From: Pterois miles
Lineage: Eukaryota; Chordata; Actinopteri; Perciformes; Scorpaenidae
Length of the DNA: 64,000 bases
Direction of reading: 5' to 3'
Assembly: GCA_947000775.1 (NCBI GenBank)
Contig: CAMQGK010000637.1
Location: 25,350,001 to 25,414,000, forward strand
A program made the translations under genes and the position numbers. Under the pieces are notes generated by a model that ran no database searches, had not been told where the DNA came from, and worked only from the letters and a program-made list of their open reading frames with translations. Positions 1-12,807 of the stretch are shown piece after piece (the first letter of the stretch is position 1; every line of letters starts with the position of its first letter).

Positions 1-2212
<2,212 letters not shown>

Positions 2213-2784
2213 GTTCCTGGGTGTGGCGCTTAATCCCAACCACAAGTGTTTTGCTGAGGCCAGAGACCCCGTCCACTGGTGTTGTGCACACCTTGTGCAA
2301 ACAGCACAAAATGAAAACCTGCTGGAAAGTAAAGAACTGATTTATTGTAGTTGTTTTATATTCCAACAGAGAGACAGATGAGGCTGAAAGCCAGGAGAAA
2401 TAAAGTCTTAAAGATTAGGTCATAAGAGCAACAAAAAATTTCTGATTGTTCCTTACTGTGTTATTGCAGATACTTACTAGTATTTTACTTCAAGGATTCA
2501 TTTGTTTGCTGACCATTAGACAGAATTACTATTTGTTTCTTGTATATATTTACTATTTGAAACACTTAAAATGCTGCATTCATGCTGATATCTGTTTGAC
2601 ACTGTTGTGTTTTGTTTTCGTTAGAAACACATTAAGTGAATGTCTCAGCATAATTTCGTCAGCGGGACCGTCCCTTAACACGCCACTTCCTGTATTTTTG
2701 ATATATACCCACCTAACCCACTCGTATTCTGCACCCCTCCCTGCCATCCCAGTGTTATCTCCTAATCTCTTCACCTTTTCGTAG

Positions 2785-2890
2785 GGTCCCTGAGGGGATC
2801 TGTTGTGCTCGGGCGCTACGGTGAAGCTCAAGTGGACAAACCACAAGCATCATCTGTGTTTTCGTTCAATAAAATAATTAAATTGTACAT
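2785..2890 (+). other. Possible 3'-terminal exon with poly(A) signal
   Basis: A pyrimidine-rich stretch ends in cgtag at 2784, followed by a segment richer in CpG than its surroundings. An AATAAA signal lies at 2868-2873, with T/G-rich sequence downstream. One frame stays open through the segment (beginning SLRGSVVLGRYGEAQ), while the other two stop early. I do not recognise a protein, and no upstream exon could be linked, so this may be chance. Confidence 0.18.
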
Positions 2891-2967
2891 TGTTGATGGC
2901 GTGGCCCTTGCTAGTGAAATTGCTGTATGTATTATTTTTAATCATGTTAAATGATAATTATGATACA

Positions 2968-3133
2968 AATAAATGATTATGGTGTTTTTGAATCACATAA
3001 AACTGAGACAAAAATCTTCACATTTCCATGTTTTGCCTTTTTTTTTTTTAAAAAAAAGATGACCAAAACGTACCCTTTTGGCCATCAGAGGACTTCTTTA
3101 GTGGTCCAGTATACATGGATGAAATTGGGAGGG
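2968..3133 (+). repeat. Dispersed repeat R2, copy 1
   Basis: Matches a second copy at about 4029-4155 in the same orientation. The shared order of words is taaatgatta, then a cacat block, then cttcacatttc/ctttcacatttc, then tacccttttt/tacccttttg, then a final block of the type tggatgaaattgggaggga. Copy 1 directly abuts the left end of a MITE, which suggests that the MITE landed in or beside this repeat. Confidence 0.6.
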
Positions 3134-3135
3134 AA

Positions 3136-3845
3136 ATTTTGTTGACGCGTTAACACAAATTTGTTTTAACGCCACTGATTTCTGTAACTCATTAACGCAA
3201 TCTGTGTTTTTTAGGTTGTAACAGGCTCAGATTTAAAGCTCGAGTGAAGACAATGGCATCATATGAAACTAGTAAACATAATGAATCCAACCAGAAGGAT
3301 AAATAACGCTCCAAACTTGTCTTACATTTTGGCAAGGAAAAACTGTCATGAACATTTTCAAAGGGGTCCCTTGACCTCTGACCTCCCGATATGTGAATAT
3401 AAATGGGTTCTCTGGGTCCCCACCAGTCTCCCCTTTACAGACATGCCCACTTTATGATAGTCACATGCAGTTTGGATCAAGTCATAGTCAAGTCAGCACA
3501 CTGACACACTGACAGCTGTTGTTGCCTGTTGGCTGCAGTTTGTCATGTCGATTTTTTTATGCTAAAGTCAGAACCTGTGAGGGTTTCTGGACAATGTTAT
3601 TCATATTTTTGTGTCTATAATTGATTTTTAATAATAAAAATATACCTACATTTGCATAAAGCAGCATATTTGCCCTCTCCAATATTGATGAGAATTATAG
3701 ATACTTGATGACTTTTCCTTTAAGGTATGACTTTAAGGTATGAGCAAGTACAAAAATAGATTAATTTGTAATTAATTGCAATTAACTATGACCCATCATG
3801 GAAATAATCAAGATTAAATATTTTAATTGATTGACGGCTCTAAAA
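3136..3845 (+). mobile_element. MITE of the AGGGCTGT family, copy 1
   Basis: About 700 bp. It shares a long ordered set of blocks with copies at 11.6, 14.4 (inverted) and 62.4 kb: a CCCTTGACCTCTGACCTCC block, a CTGGGTCCCCACCAG block, a TGACAGCTGTTGTTGCCTG block, a GGGTTTCTGGACAAT block and an AT-rich end rich in ATTAA. The ends in the family are AGGGCTGT and ACAGCCCT, compatible with a hAT-type or similar DNA transposon derivative. It encodes nothing. The left end of this copy is degraded (ttgacgcgttaac) and the right end reads gattgacggctc. Confidence 0.75.
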
Positions 3846-3955
3846 CAGACACATTTACGCCTATTTGATCTCCTGGTTATGACGCGTATGATAATTTCCC
3901 TCAAAATAAGATAATTTTAAGCCTCTGATATGATAGCTTTACATTTCCTGCCATA
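3846..3955 (+). repeat. MITE-adjacent repeat R3, copy 1
   Basis: This 110-bp block after the MITE end matches 12187-12305, which follows the right end of MITE copy 2. Shared words include ttacgcctatttg, ggttatgac, ccctcaaaataagataat and agcctctgatatgatag. Sharing of flanking sequence implies that the MITE sits inside a longer repeat, or that both loci derive from one duplication. Just after it (3961-4003) is a remnant resembling another end of the same MITE. Confidence 0.65.
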
Positions 3956-4028
3956 ATTATGGACGATCATGCATTAATCGCTATTAAATATTTGAATCAA
4001 TGGACAACCCATTTATTTAAATTAAGTT

Positions 4029-4155
4029 AAATGATTACACTTTCATAGCCTCTTTCGAAGCACATACACCTAAAACAAAAACTTTCACATTTCAAGGTCA
4101 AAATATACCCTTTTTAAAGGGTCCAATGTATGTGGATGAAACTGGGAGGAAAACG
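4029..4155 (+). repeat. Dispersed repeat R2, copy 2
   Basis: Second copy of the block at 2968-3133, same orientation, with a shorter T/A run in the middle. Together the two copies bracket the MITE and R3, as if the MITE complex split or duplicated an older repeat. Confidence 0.55.
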
Positions 4156-5060
4156 TATTTATTATTGTGGAAACATGGCTTTTAAAAACTTTCAGAGCAC
4201 ATAAAAAAACTCTGCACAGAGAAAAGGCCTTAAATTCATTCTCAAGTACAGGATCTTCACCATTCTGAAAAGCCTTTAGTTATATCGACCAGCATGGCAG
4301 ACAACACGCCCATTGAGGCATGTGAACAGATGCTTCAGTAAAGTTTGCTCAGCTAAGTAGTCTTGAAGTGTGTTAACCCACTGATGCCTATGGCTGTACA
4401 TATTAGGATGATTATGTTCATGTGTAAACCAGGCTTGGGCCGATGACCTCCTGGCTGTGACTTGATTTCCCCGAGTGCTGCAGCGTGAGGCAAAAGCCAT
4501 TCATCATGTCAATAGGGAGCCTTTCATAGCGGTGAAACATCATAGAGGGCCTGTGGTGTAGCGGGACAGAGTATGAGTCAATCCCCACATGGCGCTGCCC
4601 AGGCCGCGGCTTCCCAGCTAATGACCCGAACATGTGGAGCTTTTACATCGTACTTGTTCTATTTGCTCGGTGGACCATAGCAGATATATTGTAGAAATAA
4701 CTTGTTTAAGGGTGAACCTGAGACTTGAAAGCTGGTGCGGGAGATTTATTTTCATGGATGAGCTGGTTATGGGCTGCAAATGATGAATTTCTCACATGTG
4801 TATGTGAGAACATTTTTTTGTTTGTGTGAACGTTTTCCTTCTGAATCGAGAGTCTAAGCATAAAATGCGTTTGGTACAGATTTTAAAGTCTTCTGGGGCA
4901 AATCTGGGATTGATTTTGGACTCAACTGGATTTAATTGGATTTGATGTGAATTGACATGAAAGCAAAAACTTTCACTTCTCAAGTTTTGACCCTTGTTGA
5001 TCACCATCACTATCTAGAATAGTCATGTACAAGTGCATTCCCATTTATTGTTGGGGGTAG
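4156..5060. other. Non-coding stretch, nothing supported
   Basis: Only short overlapping open frames on the minus strand (4276-5010), without motifs or splice-like borders that I would trust. No repeat family was recognised. Confidence 0.35.
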
Positions 5061-5069
5061 TTACAGATG

Positions 5070-5438
5070 GGGCTACACGGTGGTGCAGTGGTTAGCACTC
5101 TCGCCTCACAGCAAGAGGGTCGCAGGTTGGTCGATTCCGGCTTGGGACTCTTCTGTGTGGAGTTTGTATGTTCTCCCTATGTTAGCGTGGGTTTTCTCCG
5201 GGTACTCCGGCTTCCTCCCACAGTCCAAAGACATGCTGAATAGGTTAATTGATGACTCTAAGTTGCCCGTAGGTGTGGATGTGAGTGTGAATGGTTGTCT
5301 GTCTATATGTTGTCTGTCTCTATGTGCCCTGCTGGCGACCTGTCCAGGGTGAACCCCGCCTTCGCCCTATGCCAGCTAGGATCGGCTCCAGCCCCCCCGC
5401 GACCCCTAACGGGATAAGCGGTTGACGATGGATGGTAA
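5070..5438 (+). mobile_element. V-SINE (HE1/DANA-like), full-length with TSD
   Basis: The tRNA-derived head has an A-box-like GTGGTGCAGTGGTTAGCA and the words CTCACAGCAAGAGGGTCGCA. The conserved V-SINE central domain contains TTCTGTGTGGAGTTTG, ATGTTCTCCC and CCCACAGTCCAAAGACATGC. It ends in a short (GATG)n tail. The 9-bp target duplication ttacagatg is visible on both sides (5061-5069 and 5439-5447), so this is a genuine retroposed copy. It is about 369 bp. Open frames through it are not genes. A second copy sits inside the satellite at 16229. Confidence 0.93.
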
Positions 5439-5448
5439 TTACAGATGC

Positions 5449-5883
5449 TACAAACAAAGCACACCTCTGACCACACCTACTGGTGATGCCTGGTTGAATC
5501 TTTAACCAGACAGAGCAGTGAAATGTAAAAAGCCCAGTCACGCTAAACTGCATATGAATGAGAACATAATTTGTAAGTAGTTTGCATTCAACTGCCTTTC
5601 TTGCTTTTGTGTGTTTGTACGCCATGTAGTCTGTTGCATTGACTGTGATGTAAACATATCAGTGTAAATATGTTACGCTTAGAGCTGGAGACGCAGACTA
5701 AGACGTGAGAGACTACTTAAAGTGGATGGGTCTAACAAACACAGGGCTTTCAACCAGGAGACACATGTTCCTGTTGAAATGACGTTTGTCACATGTTTTT
5801 TAGTGACGCTTGTGACTTCTGTTACATTGTTTCCGTACATATTTTACTTAGTTTACTTTCTTATTTTAAGCTCAGTCATGATG
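5449..5883. other. Non-coding stretch, nothing supported
   Basis: Unique-looking AT-rich DNA. Frames of up to about 100 aa overlap the SINE or are featureless. No exon or RNA gene was recognised. Confidence 0.35.
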
Positions 5884-5985
5884 TTTTTTTCTAAACCTAA
5901 GTGTAGTGGTTTTGTTGCCTAAACCTAAATTAGTGGTTTTGTTTGTTTTTACCTACCGTAACTGCAACCATTACCATAGTTTTGT
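5884..5985 (+). repeat. CTAAACCTAA-type short dispersed repeat
   Basis: Two tandem copies of roughly 30 bp (ctaaacctaagtgtagtgg and cctaaacctaaattagtgg, each followed by ttttgtt). I recall similar 'cctaaacctaa' units as widely dispersed in perciform genomes. A diverged relative is at 12600-12700. Confidence 0.55.
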
Positions 5986-8086
5986 TGAGGTGCCACACGA
6001 CAAGCGGAAGGACTCCGAGCCTTCAGGTAGATGCTGGCGTGGAGGTGGGGTTTTAATTAAATGATATATATGCAGAAGCAGCAGTGGCTGCAAGCGGCAG
6101 CACAGCTTTCAGGTGAGCAGTATGGCAGCAGGTATGAGGCAACAAAGTGAGTAGAGCTCCTATAAGCACAGCGCCAATAATCAAAAGGACTTGTTGTATA
6201 CTGTATGCAGTGAGAGGAGCCATCTGAGGACTTAAGTTGGCTGCCTGAAATAGCTCAGGCTTTGCTTCATTGCAGTAGAAAGTGCAGTATTTCCCTCTGG
6301 AGTAGGAGACTAAGGCAGCATAAAATGAAAATAGTACAAGTGCCTGAAATTTGTACAGCAACAGTACAAAAGTGAATACTAATTGTAGCTTCAGAAATTA
6401 CTGAAACAGGTAACGATCACACTAAAGCTGATCAACTTTTGCCTCTAAGTCAATATCTGACAGCAGAGGGAACAATGACCAGACTGTACCATGATTCATT
6501 TAAGTAGAGAGCGATGCATGGAGTCGTGGCAGTTTAAAGCCAACTGCAATGAGCCGCATCCCCAAACTCAGCGGGACAAAGCACATTCCTGCACTGCATT
6601 AGTGTTGTATGAAGAAGTTGGAAAGAATGCTTCCTGACTTATCTCCTGTATAGGAGTGATGCACTGAGACCACACTGTATCCCAAATCAATCCCATGTGC
6701 AGCTTTGTTACTGGTATGCTAATAGTTTTAGTGCTGCAAAACTCTGGGAATGTGCAAAGGAAGCTGTGAACTGAAGGAAAAAGAAAGACATTAGCTAATT
6801 AGCGTTTTAAATTATATTTGATGCATCAGTGAGTTTACAAACTGAAAATCCCCTTGTTATTCACCACTGACTAATTTTATTAGAGTTTAGGCTACCTCTA
6901 AAAAAAACAAACCTTAAGATATGTTGACACTTTAATGATTCCCATGTGGAAAATGAGTTAACCCAGTGGTGAAGAGTACCAGGATACAGCAAACAAAGTA
7001 GAGCATAAACATAAATCTATAAAGAAAAAGGAGTCTGAATAACAACATATAGCTGCAGGAATCTACTGAGACAAAAATGCAATGTCGAATATGTATGATG
7101 AAAAAAATGTGCAACAAATATGAAATATATGCAGCATTAAATATGTATCTGCCATGTGTGCCGTTTCAGGACTCAGGAGTCTCGTTGTTAGTTATAGTGC
7201 CGTACAGATTGGATAATGACTTGCAGACATCCATGTTGAGAGAGCACAGGGACTATTAACCTTGAAAACAAGCTACACACACACACGCAGCTCAACATTT
7301 CTAAATCCAAACACATATCAAAATAGAAATACCATGCCTAGCGGAAGGAAATAGCAGATATATAATTGAGCACAGATGAGGATGATAATACTGAAATCTA
7401 GCTACGTTGCGAAGTAAAGCGATCCAGAGATGACAATCAGATCTGGACAGGGGATGTTTTTCTTGGATTTTAAAGTTGATGGTGCTTGATAGGCATCTTT
7501 AATAAGCCTATAAACGTGTTAGGCCTCTAAGCTTGTGGATAATTAGGCCCATCATTGAGGAGGAAATGTCCCTCTTCCTGAATTTGATTTAATAATTCCT
7601 CTTTGTTTGGATAAATAACTGAGTCAGCTTGTTTACAAGATAAAATATCTTTATTCGTTTCCTCATCTAATCCCGTTTGTTTTTGTCATTACAACTATCT
7701 ATTTTGAAGTTTTTCAGCATCATAATATGCTCCCATTATCTCCTTAGACACTTACGTTACCTTATGATTGATTATTTGCAGTAGGCCTAATGCCTGCACA
7801 GTTATGGTGCAATATGCTTGTTAATGGGGACTAAATGGGTTTGAGGTTAAAGGGGGTTAACACTGTGTAGCTTACTTATATGCATCAGGGCTGGAGTTTA
7901 AATTGAGTAGGCCTAGTAAAGTAAAGTAAAGGATTCAGGGAATTTAATGTGCTATATTATAGAGACAGTATGAGGATATGGTGGATTTTTAATTGTTTAA
8001 ATGAATGCAGTTCCACATTATTTCATACACATAGGTGCATATCAGTATTCAGCTCATTTAATGCCATGGAGCTACATATTCCCATA
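5986..8086. other. Non-coding stretch, no supported gene
   Basis: AT-rich DNA with poly-A/T runs. The longest open frame is on the minus strand at 6053-6361 (102 aa, starting MLYKFQALVLFSFYAALVSY, with two hydrophobic stretches). It has no recognisable family, no exon context and a length expected by chance. I therefore leave it as unsupported. Confidence 0.35.
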
Positions 8087-8156
8087 CAGTAGGTGGCAGT
8101 ATCGGCCCTTTACGTTGGTTTGCAACCTGCCAATCAAAGCCCAACGAAGAAGAAGC
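8087..8156 (+). repeat. Short dispersed repeat (AGTAGGTGGC...GAAGAAG)
   Basis: The block begins cagtaggtggcagta and continues tttgcaacctgccaat and aacgaagaagaag. A diverged second copy lies at 62902-62970. This type of sequence recurs in fish genomes. Here it lies just upstream of the CpG-rich patch with the candidate first exon. Confidence 0.55.
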
Positions 8157-8221
8157 TGGTCTAGGCCTCAAACCTAGGGCCACAACTTCAGTCATGTACC
8201 TTCAGCCCAAGTGTCCACATG

Positions 8222-8630
8222 TTAGCAAATTAGCAACATTAAAATATGCCGAATCAGCTGTTAGCAGTCCCTGTTCGCAGCGTACCCATGTATGAGCAGA
8301 CAACTGTCCCTGGATCCATTAAATACCGAGGAGAACGTATAAAGGTGATGATTGTTACGGGAGATCTGGAGTCAGACGGTCCTTAGATGACTTACATACT
8401 GTGAGAAGTGTGCGCTGTGCTCTAAACGGATTTATGGACGTTTGGACACGATGGTCATCGAGGACAGCGACGTTACCCGGAAGTGTAAGTCACGCTGACT
8501 GTAAAAATACGTGCACCGTGTGTGTTTTCATACCGACTGAATTACTACCGCGATTCGACGCTAATTCTTCTAAACTGTCAGTGCAGTGTTGCCAGATTTG
8601 TGCGGTTTTCCGTCCAGTCGGGTTGGTTTT
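8222..8630 (+). promoter_or_regulatory. CpG-rich patch, candidate promoter
   Basis: I count about 27 CpG dinucleotides in some 400 bp, in a flank where CpG is otherwise scarce. An ETS-like CCGGAAGT lies at 8477-8484, overlapping a possible splice donor. There is no evident TATA box. This is compatible with a TATA-less vertebrate promoter and first exon reading rightwards. It could instead be an unmethylated relic or part of an unrecognised repeat. Confidence 0.35.
8451..8482 (+). CDS. Candidate first coding exon (unknown gene)
   Basis: An ATG at 8451 has A at -3 and G at +4, a favourable context. It reads MVIEDSDVTRK and runs into a tandem donor GTGTAAGT. Cutting at 8482 (gtgtaa) gives a phase that joins cleanly to the open frame of the segment at 11347-11452 (continuing K-QPCSVQAVM). 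Cutting at the stronger gtaagt two bases later would bring a stop. An alternative ATG at 8434, in another frame, fits the gtaagt donor with a different frame of exon 2. The product is not recognised, and the gene model is an inference from borders and frames alone. Confidence 0.28.
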
Positions 8631-8639
8631 TATTTAACT

Positions 8640-8641
<2 letters not shown>

Positions 8642-8672
<31 letters not shown>
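8642..8672. repeat. (CA)n microsatellite
   Basis: About 15 CA dinucleotides. Confidence 0.95.
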
Positions 8673-8673
<1 letters not shown>

Positions 8674-8854
8674 CCTGTGTGGCAATTAAAAGTGGGGCTA
8701 CTATTATTATGATTTTTATGATGATCGGGTGGGTTTTAGGCTGTGATGAGACGACTTTTTTAAATCCAATCTGGCAACATTGCCCTGCTGCTCGGATGAT
8801 ACTGCTGCAGCTGCAGACCATATTAACACCTAATCTACCTGTGTGCGCGCGTGT

Positions 8855-9240
8855 GTATAGATATATAGAGATTGATAGCTAGAGATATAGAGATATATAG
8901 CTAGTATATAGATAGATATCTATATATCTGTGTGTATAGATATATAGCGATTGATAAATATATAGATAGATATCTATATCTCTGTATCTGTGTGTGTGTG
9001 TATATATACCTATATATATATAATATATATATATATATACCTATATATATCTATATATATATATATATATATATATATAGATATAGATATATATATATAT
9101 ATAGATATATGAGATGATAGTAATATGGATATTAGCTGTATATAGATAGATATCTATATATCTGTGGTATGATATATAGCGATTGATAAATATATAGATA
9201 GATATCTATATCTCTGTTCTGTGTGTGTATATATATATAC

Positions 9241-9316
<76 letters not shown>

Positions 9317-9456
9317 ATATATATATATATATCTATATATATATATATATATTTTGTGTGTTGTTATAGGTTTATGTTGTTATATGTTGTTTATGTTATA
9401 CGGTGTGTGTATAAATATATATAGATTGATAACTATAAGAGATATATAGATCCCTT
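8855..9456. repeat. TA-rich complex microsatellite with GATA/TATC blocks
   Basis: Long (TA)n runs are interspersed with gatagatatctatatatc palindromes and ttgataaatatatagataga blocks. The module 'agatatatagcgattgat' plus neighbours occurs twice (about 8937 and 9171), so part of the tract has been duplicated with about 234-bp spacing. The sequence is heavily self-complementary. Tyr-Ile repeat frames here are artefacts. Confidence 0.93.
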
Positions 9457-9712
9457 TATATATATATATATATATACGTATATATAATATATATAATACA
9501 TATATACACATATATATACATATATATATGTATATATCTATAGTGTATATATATACACGTATATGTACGTATATATACATATATGTACGTATATATATAC
9601 GTATATATATACGTATATATATATACGTATATGTACATATATATACATATATGTACGTATATATATATACGTATATATACGTATATATATATGCACACAT
9701 ACACACACACAC
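9457..9712. repeat. (TA)n tract with phased TACGTA/TACATA interruptions
   Basis: TATA runs are broken by acgtat, acatat and gtacgt about every 8-14 bases, which makes nested perfect palindromes (tatacgtata and tatgtacata). It ends in a short (CA)n. It is non-coding. Confidence 0.93.
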
Positions 9713-9719
9713 AGTATAT

Positions 9720-9766
9720 AAGATAAGATATTCCTTTATTAGTCCCACAGTGGAGAAATTTACATT
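9720..9766 (-). mobile_element. Truncated SINE/LINE 3' tail
   Basis: Reads agataagatattcctttatt, then agtcccacagtggagaaatt. It is the reverse complement of the tail type seen on the SINE at 18365 (AATTTCCCTACGGGGATTAAT, then AAAAGT, then CATCTTAT). Only the tail is present, as expected from 5'-truncated reverse transcription. Confidence 0.6.
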
Positions 9767-9775
9767 TTTTTTAAG

Positions 9776-9791
<16 letters not shown>

Positions 9792-9841
<50 letters not shown>
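9792..9841. repeat. (TG)n microsatellite
   Basis: About 25 TG dinucleotides, directly following a short (TA)n run next to the retroposon tail. Confidence 0.97.
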
Positions 9842-9845
<4 letters not shown>

Positions 9846-10843
9846 ATACTCATACTTATTGTGTGACGACTGAATAAGAATATTACTATTAGTAGACTTA
9901 AATCATAATGCGCGGTCCCCCCCTGGCCAAAGTGCTCTTCCTGTGTGCTGGCCGAAGCTCCAGGCCAGTGAGGATGGATGAGTCATCTCAGTCTGTCTGT
10001 CTCTTCTGTGGTTTGTGCTGAGTGGGAAAGAGGGTAGAAAAACTGCAGCATGGGTCACGGTCAACCAAGCAAAGAGAAAACCCTCCCTGAGCAGAGAGGG
10101 CTGTGGGTCAGAGGACAAGGTCTCCCTAAAATAAAGTGAGTGTGAGAGAAATACCAAGCTCTCAGTTAAGGCAGTATGTCAAACATCCTGTGGGTTTACT
10201 GAGAGAGGCAGAAATGCCCTCGACCCGAGGAGGAAGCCATGTGTTGGAGGCAGCGTCGGGCTGTCTCCCGGCGAATTTATAGGGAAGCCGTCATACTGAA
10301 GAAGTTAGACACCCAGAATGAGTCAACATGCTGGTTAAGTTCACTAACTCCCACACACACATGCAAACTCTTCGCTTTGGCCTGACGCTTGAAAACAAGA
10401 GGTTAAGAATACTGATTTTTTTTTTTAACTTTAAAGTGAGTTTTGAGCTGTCAAGGTGAAAAGTTACCAACTTCATAATCAACCTATCAAAAATTTACTT
10501 TAATGTAATTCAAATAAATCAATACAAAGAACATTCCCCGTGTTGGAACTAACTTTAGAAAAATGCTAGTATTTACGTCGTAAAAGGTAATCTGTAGTTT
10601 TCTCAATTGAATACTAGTGAAAATGAGAAGCACTCTGCCTTCATTACGACAGTAAAATTTAAGTATTTACTTTATTTTTTTGTTTATTTATTTTGTACTT
10701 CTCAAATCATTCCTATTTATGATAACTAAATTTGGCAAGATCACTAAAATGTTTGGCAAATGAACGTTTAAAACCTTTCTTATGTACAGTATTTTTTCAG
10801 ATGTGAAAGCTTAAATGGATGCACCCAAAATGCCATTTTTAAG
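9842..10843. other. Non-coding stretch, nothing supported
   Basis: The first 400 bp is more GC-balanced, the rest AT-rich. I saw no exon borders, RNA gene or repeat family that I could name. Confidence 0.35.
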
Positions 10844-11103
10844 TACCGTATTTTTTGCACTATAAGGCGCACCGGATTATAAGGCGCATTAAGCGAAACA
10901 ACGCAAACTTTATTCATTTCATTTAATAACTCAATAACTTCAGTAACTCAACATTTTTCAGTTGTAACACATGAAATACAAAACAGTACACTCACTTTTC
11001 AGTTCATTCCTCTTTCACAAATCCATCAAATCCTTCATCATCAGTGTCTAAGTTAAACAGTTGAGCGATTTTAAATGCGCCTTATAGTGCGAAAAATACG
11101 GTA
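10844..11103 (-). mobile_element. Pogo-like MITE (internal deletion derivative)
   Basis: Terminal inverted repeats of about 25 bp are visible: the left end reads CCGTATTTTTTGCACTATAA and the right end is the complement of CCGTATTTTTCGCACTATAA. They are flanked by TA on both sides, as in the Tc1/mariner/pogo superfamily. On the minus strand, just inside the right end, a short frame reads IAQLFNLDTDDEGFDGFVKE and then stops. This acidic tail resembles the C-terminus of pogo/Tigger-type transposases as I know them. The element is therefore read as a non-autonomous copy with most of the transposase deleted. It has no activity of its own. Confidence 0.7.
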
Positions 11104-11300
11104 TCTATTGTGACGTTGCCAGATATACAATATTTAGCATATTTGTATGAGAATTTTGCCCTCTGTACAATCAATAAGGCCATGAGTGCCATAATGTATG
11201 AGAATTTGACCATTTTGTGATGCTCACAATTTGTTGTTGGATTTTGCCTGCACTGTCGCATTTAAATTAATTTCTGGATGAATCCTACATGTGTTTACAT

Positions 11301-11330
11301 ATAAGATAAGATAAGATGAACCTTTATATC
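11301..11330 (-). mobile_element. SINE/LINE tail remnant (GATAAGATAAGATGAA)
   Basis: Reads ataagataagataagatgaa and then cctttat, resembling the reverse complement of the tail type at 18630-18655. It lies immediately upstream of the splice acceptor of the next exon candidate. Confidence 0.4.
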
Positions 11331-11346
11331 TCTTCTCACTTTCCAG

Positions 11347-11452
11347 GCAACCGTGCTCGGTGCAGGCTGTGATGCTGACGAACATGACTCACGAGCATGG
11401 CTGCTCGACGCTCACTGGAGAGTTTGCACGAGAGATGGATGTGAATGCACCT
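11347..11452 (+). CDS. Candidate internal coding exon (unknown gene)
   Basis: A strong acceptor (cttctcactttccag) and strong donor (CT|gtaagt) bound a 106-nt segment with clear CpG content. Two frames are open. The frame starting after the first base reads QPCSVQAVMLTNMTHEHGC and then STLTGEFAREMDVNAP, ending in phase 0. The other begins ATVLGAGCDADEHDSRAW. The first frame joins in phase with the candidate first exon (8451) if its gtgtaa donor is used, and with a candidate last exon at 12808. No family is recognised. A non-coding exon or a fossil exon are alternatives. Confidence 0.4.
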
Positions 11453-11614
11453 GTAAGTTCAGCTATTTATTTATTTAGTTTATTCATGCAGAGTATGAAC
11501 AGGCTTCCAGCTGGGCTGTCTTGTCATTTAATTTTATAATAGTAGCCTGGAAAACAATGTGGGAATTGTGTCTGAAGCTTGTTTAAATACGTGTATTGTC
11601 TATGTCAAAATTTT

Positions 11615-12186
11615 AGGGCTGTTAAAGTTAACGCTATAATACCGCTTTAACGCAAATTTGTTTTAACGCCAATAAGCTTCTTTAATGCTTGACAGAAAGG
11701 AGACTAAATAACGCTCCAACCTGGCAAAACACTGAAAAACTGTCCTGGCCATTTTCAAAAGGGGCCCCTTGACCTCTGACCTCCAGATATGTGAATGTAA
11801 ACGGGTTCTCTGGGTCCCCACCAGTCTTCCCTTTACAGACATGCCCACTTTATGATAATCACAGTCAGTCTGGATCAAGTCATAGTCAAGTCAGCACTCT
11901 GACACACTGACAGCTGTTGTTGCCTGTTGGGCTGCAGTTTACCATGTTATGATTTGAACATATTTTATGCTAAATGCAGAACATGTGAGGGTTTCTGGAC
12001 AATATTTGTCATTGTTTTGTGTTGTTAATTGATCTTTAATAATAAAAATATACATACATTTGCTTAAGCAAGGATATCTCCCTATGTTTTGAACAGATAA
12101 AAAATGTGATTAATTTGCAATTAATTACAATTAACTATGGACCATCATGCAATTCATCGCGATTAAATATTTTAATCGACTGAAAG
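11615..12186 (+). mobile_element. MITE of the AGGGCTGT family, copy 2
   Basis: It starts with the canonical agggctgttaaagttaacgc and ends gattaaatattttaatcgac. It contains the same ordered blocks as copy 1 but is shorter by about 140 bp, mostly in the left third. The right flank carries R3, as in copy 1. Non-coding. Confidence 0.82.
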
Positions 12187-12305
12187 GTCAAAACATGACA
12201 CTTTTACGCCTATTTGCTCTTGTGGTTATGACTCTCATATGATACTTTCCCTCAAAATAAGATAATTTTAAGCCTCTGATATGATAGTTTCACATTTCCT
12301 GTCTG
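12187..12305 (+). repeat. MITE-adjacent repeat R3, copy 2
   Basis: Counterpart of 3846-3955. The two are near-identical over ccctcaaaataagataat and agcctctgatatgatag. Confidence 0.65.
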
Positions 12306-12599
12306 GCAACGCTGATCTATTGCGATGAAAAACTGTATGGCAGGTCAACACCAGGAAGGAAGCACTGTAACTTTGCAAAATCTAATAAGAGTTAGGCTAG
12401 ATAATTACTTTATTAGCTTACATTTCCTCTTCCAATTAAGTGGTTAAGATGTCATTAGATAAGGTGTTTGTACACAACTTGTGTCGCTATCCCTACTAGG
12501 GTTCGTTCCAGGACTGAAGATGGTGAACAAAATGTAATCACAACCTAAAACCACAAATAAGAATAAGGTCTTTCTACCATGACCAGCATCCGTCCCTTA

Positions 12600-12700
12600 C
12601 CTTAATTAAGTCATTATTTCAACCCAAACTGTGGTCTTCCTCTAACCAAGTCATTTTTGCTAAGTTGTTTTTGCTTAAACCAAACCTTAACCAGAGCATT
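12600..12700 (+). repeat. Degenerate CTAAACC-type repeat fragment
   Basis: Words such as caacccaaactgtggtctt, cctctaaccaagtcattttt and ccaaaccttaacc resemble the dispersed repeat noted at 5884. It is strongly diverged. Confidence 0.35.
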
Positions 12701-12807
12701 ATCGGCTCTGAAAACTATTTTGTGTGTCAGTCTTGACTTGATTGTCACAAGCGCTGTCGGAGAAATGCCAATTAACTTGTCTTTGTTTCTTTTTGTCTGG
12801 ACCACAG

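Noticed and set aside
6053..6361. 102-codon minus-strand frame with hydrophobic stretches
   Set aside because: No homology recognised, no splice or promoter context, and the length is within chance for 64 kb.
8932..9866. Several Tyr-Ile-rich frames up to 157 codons
   Set aside because: They are translations of TA-rich simple repeats.
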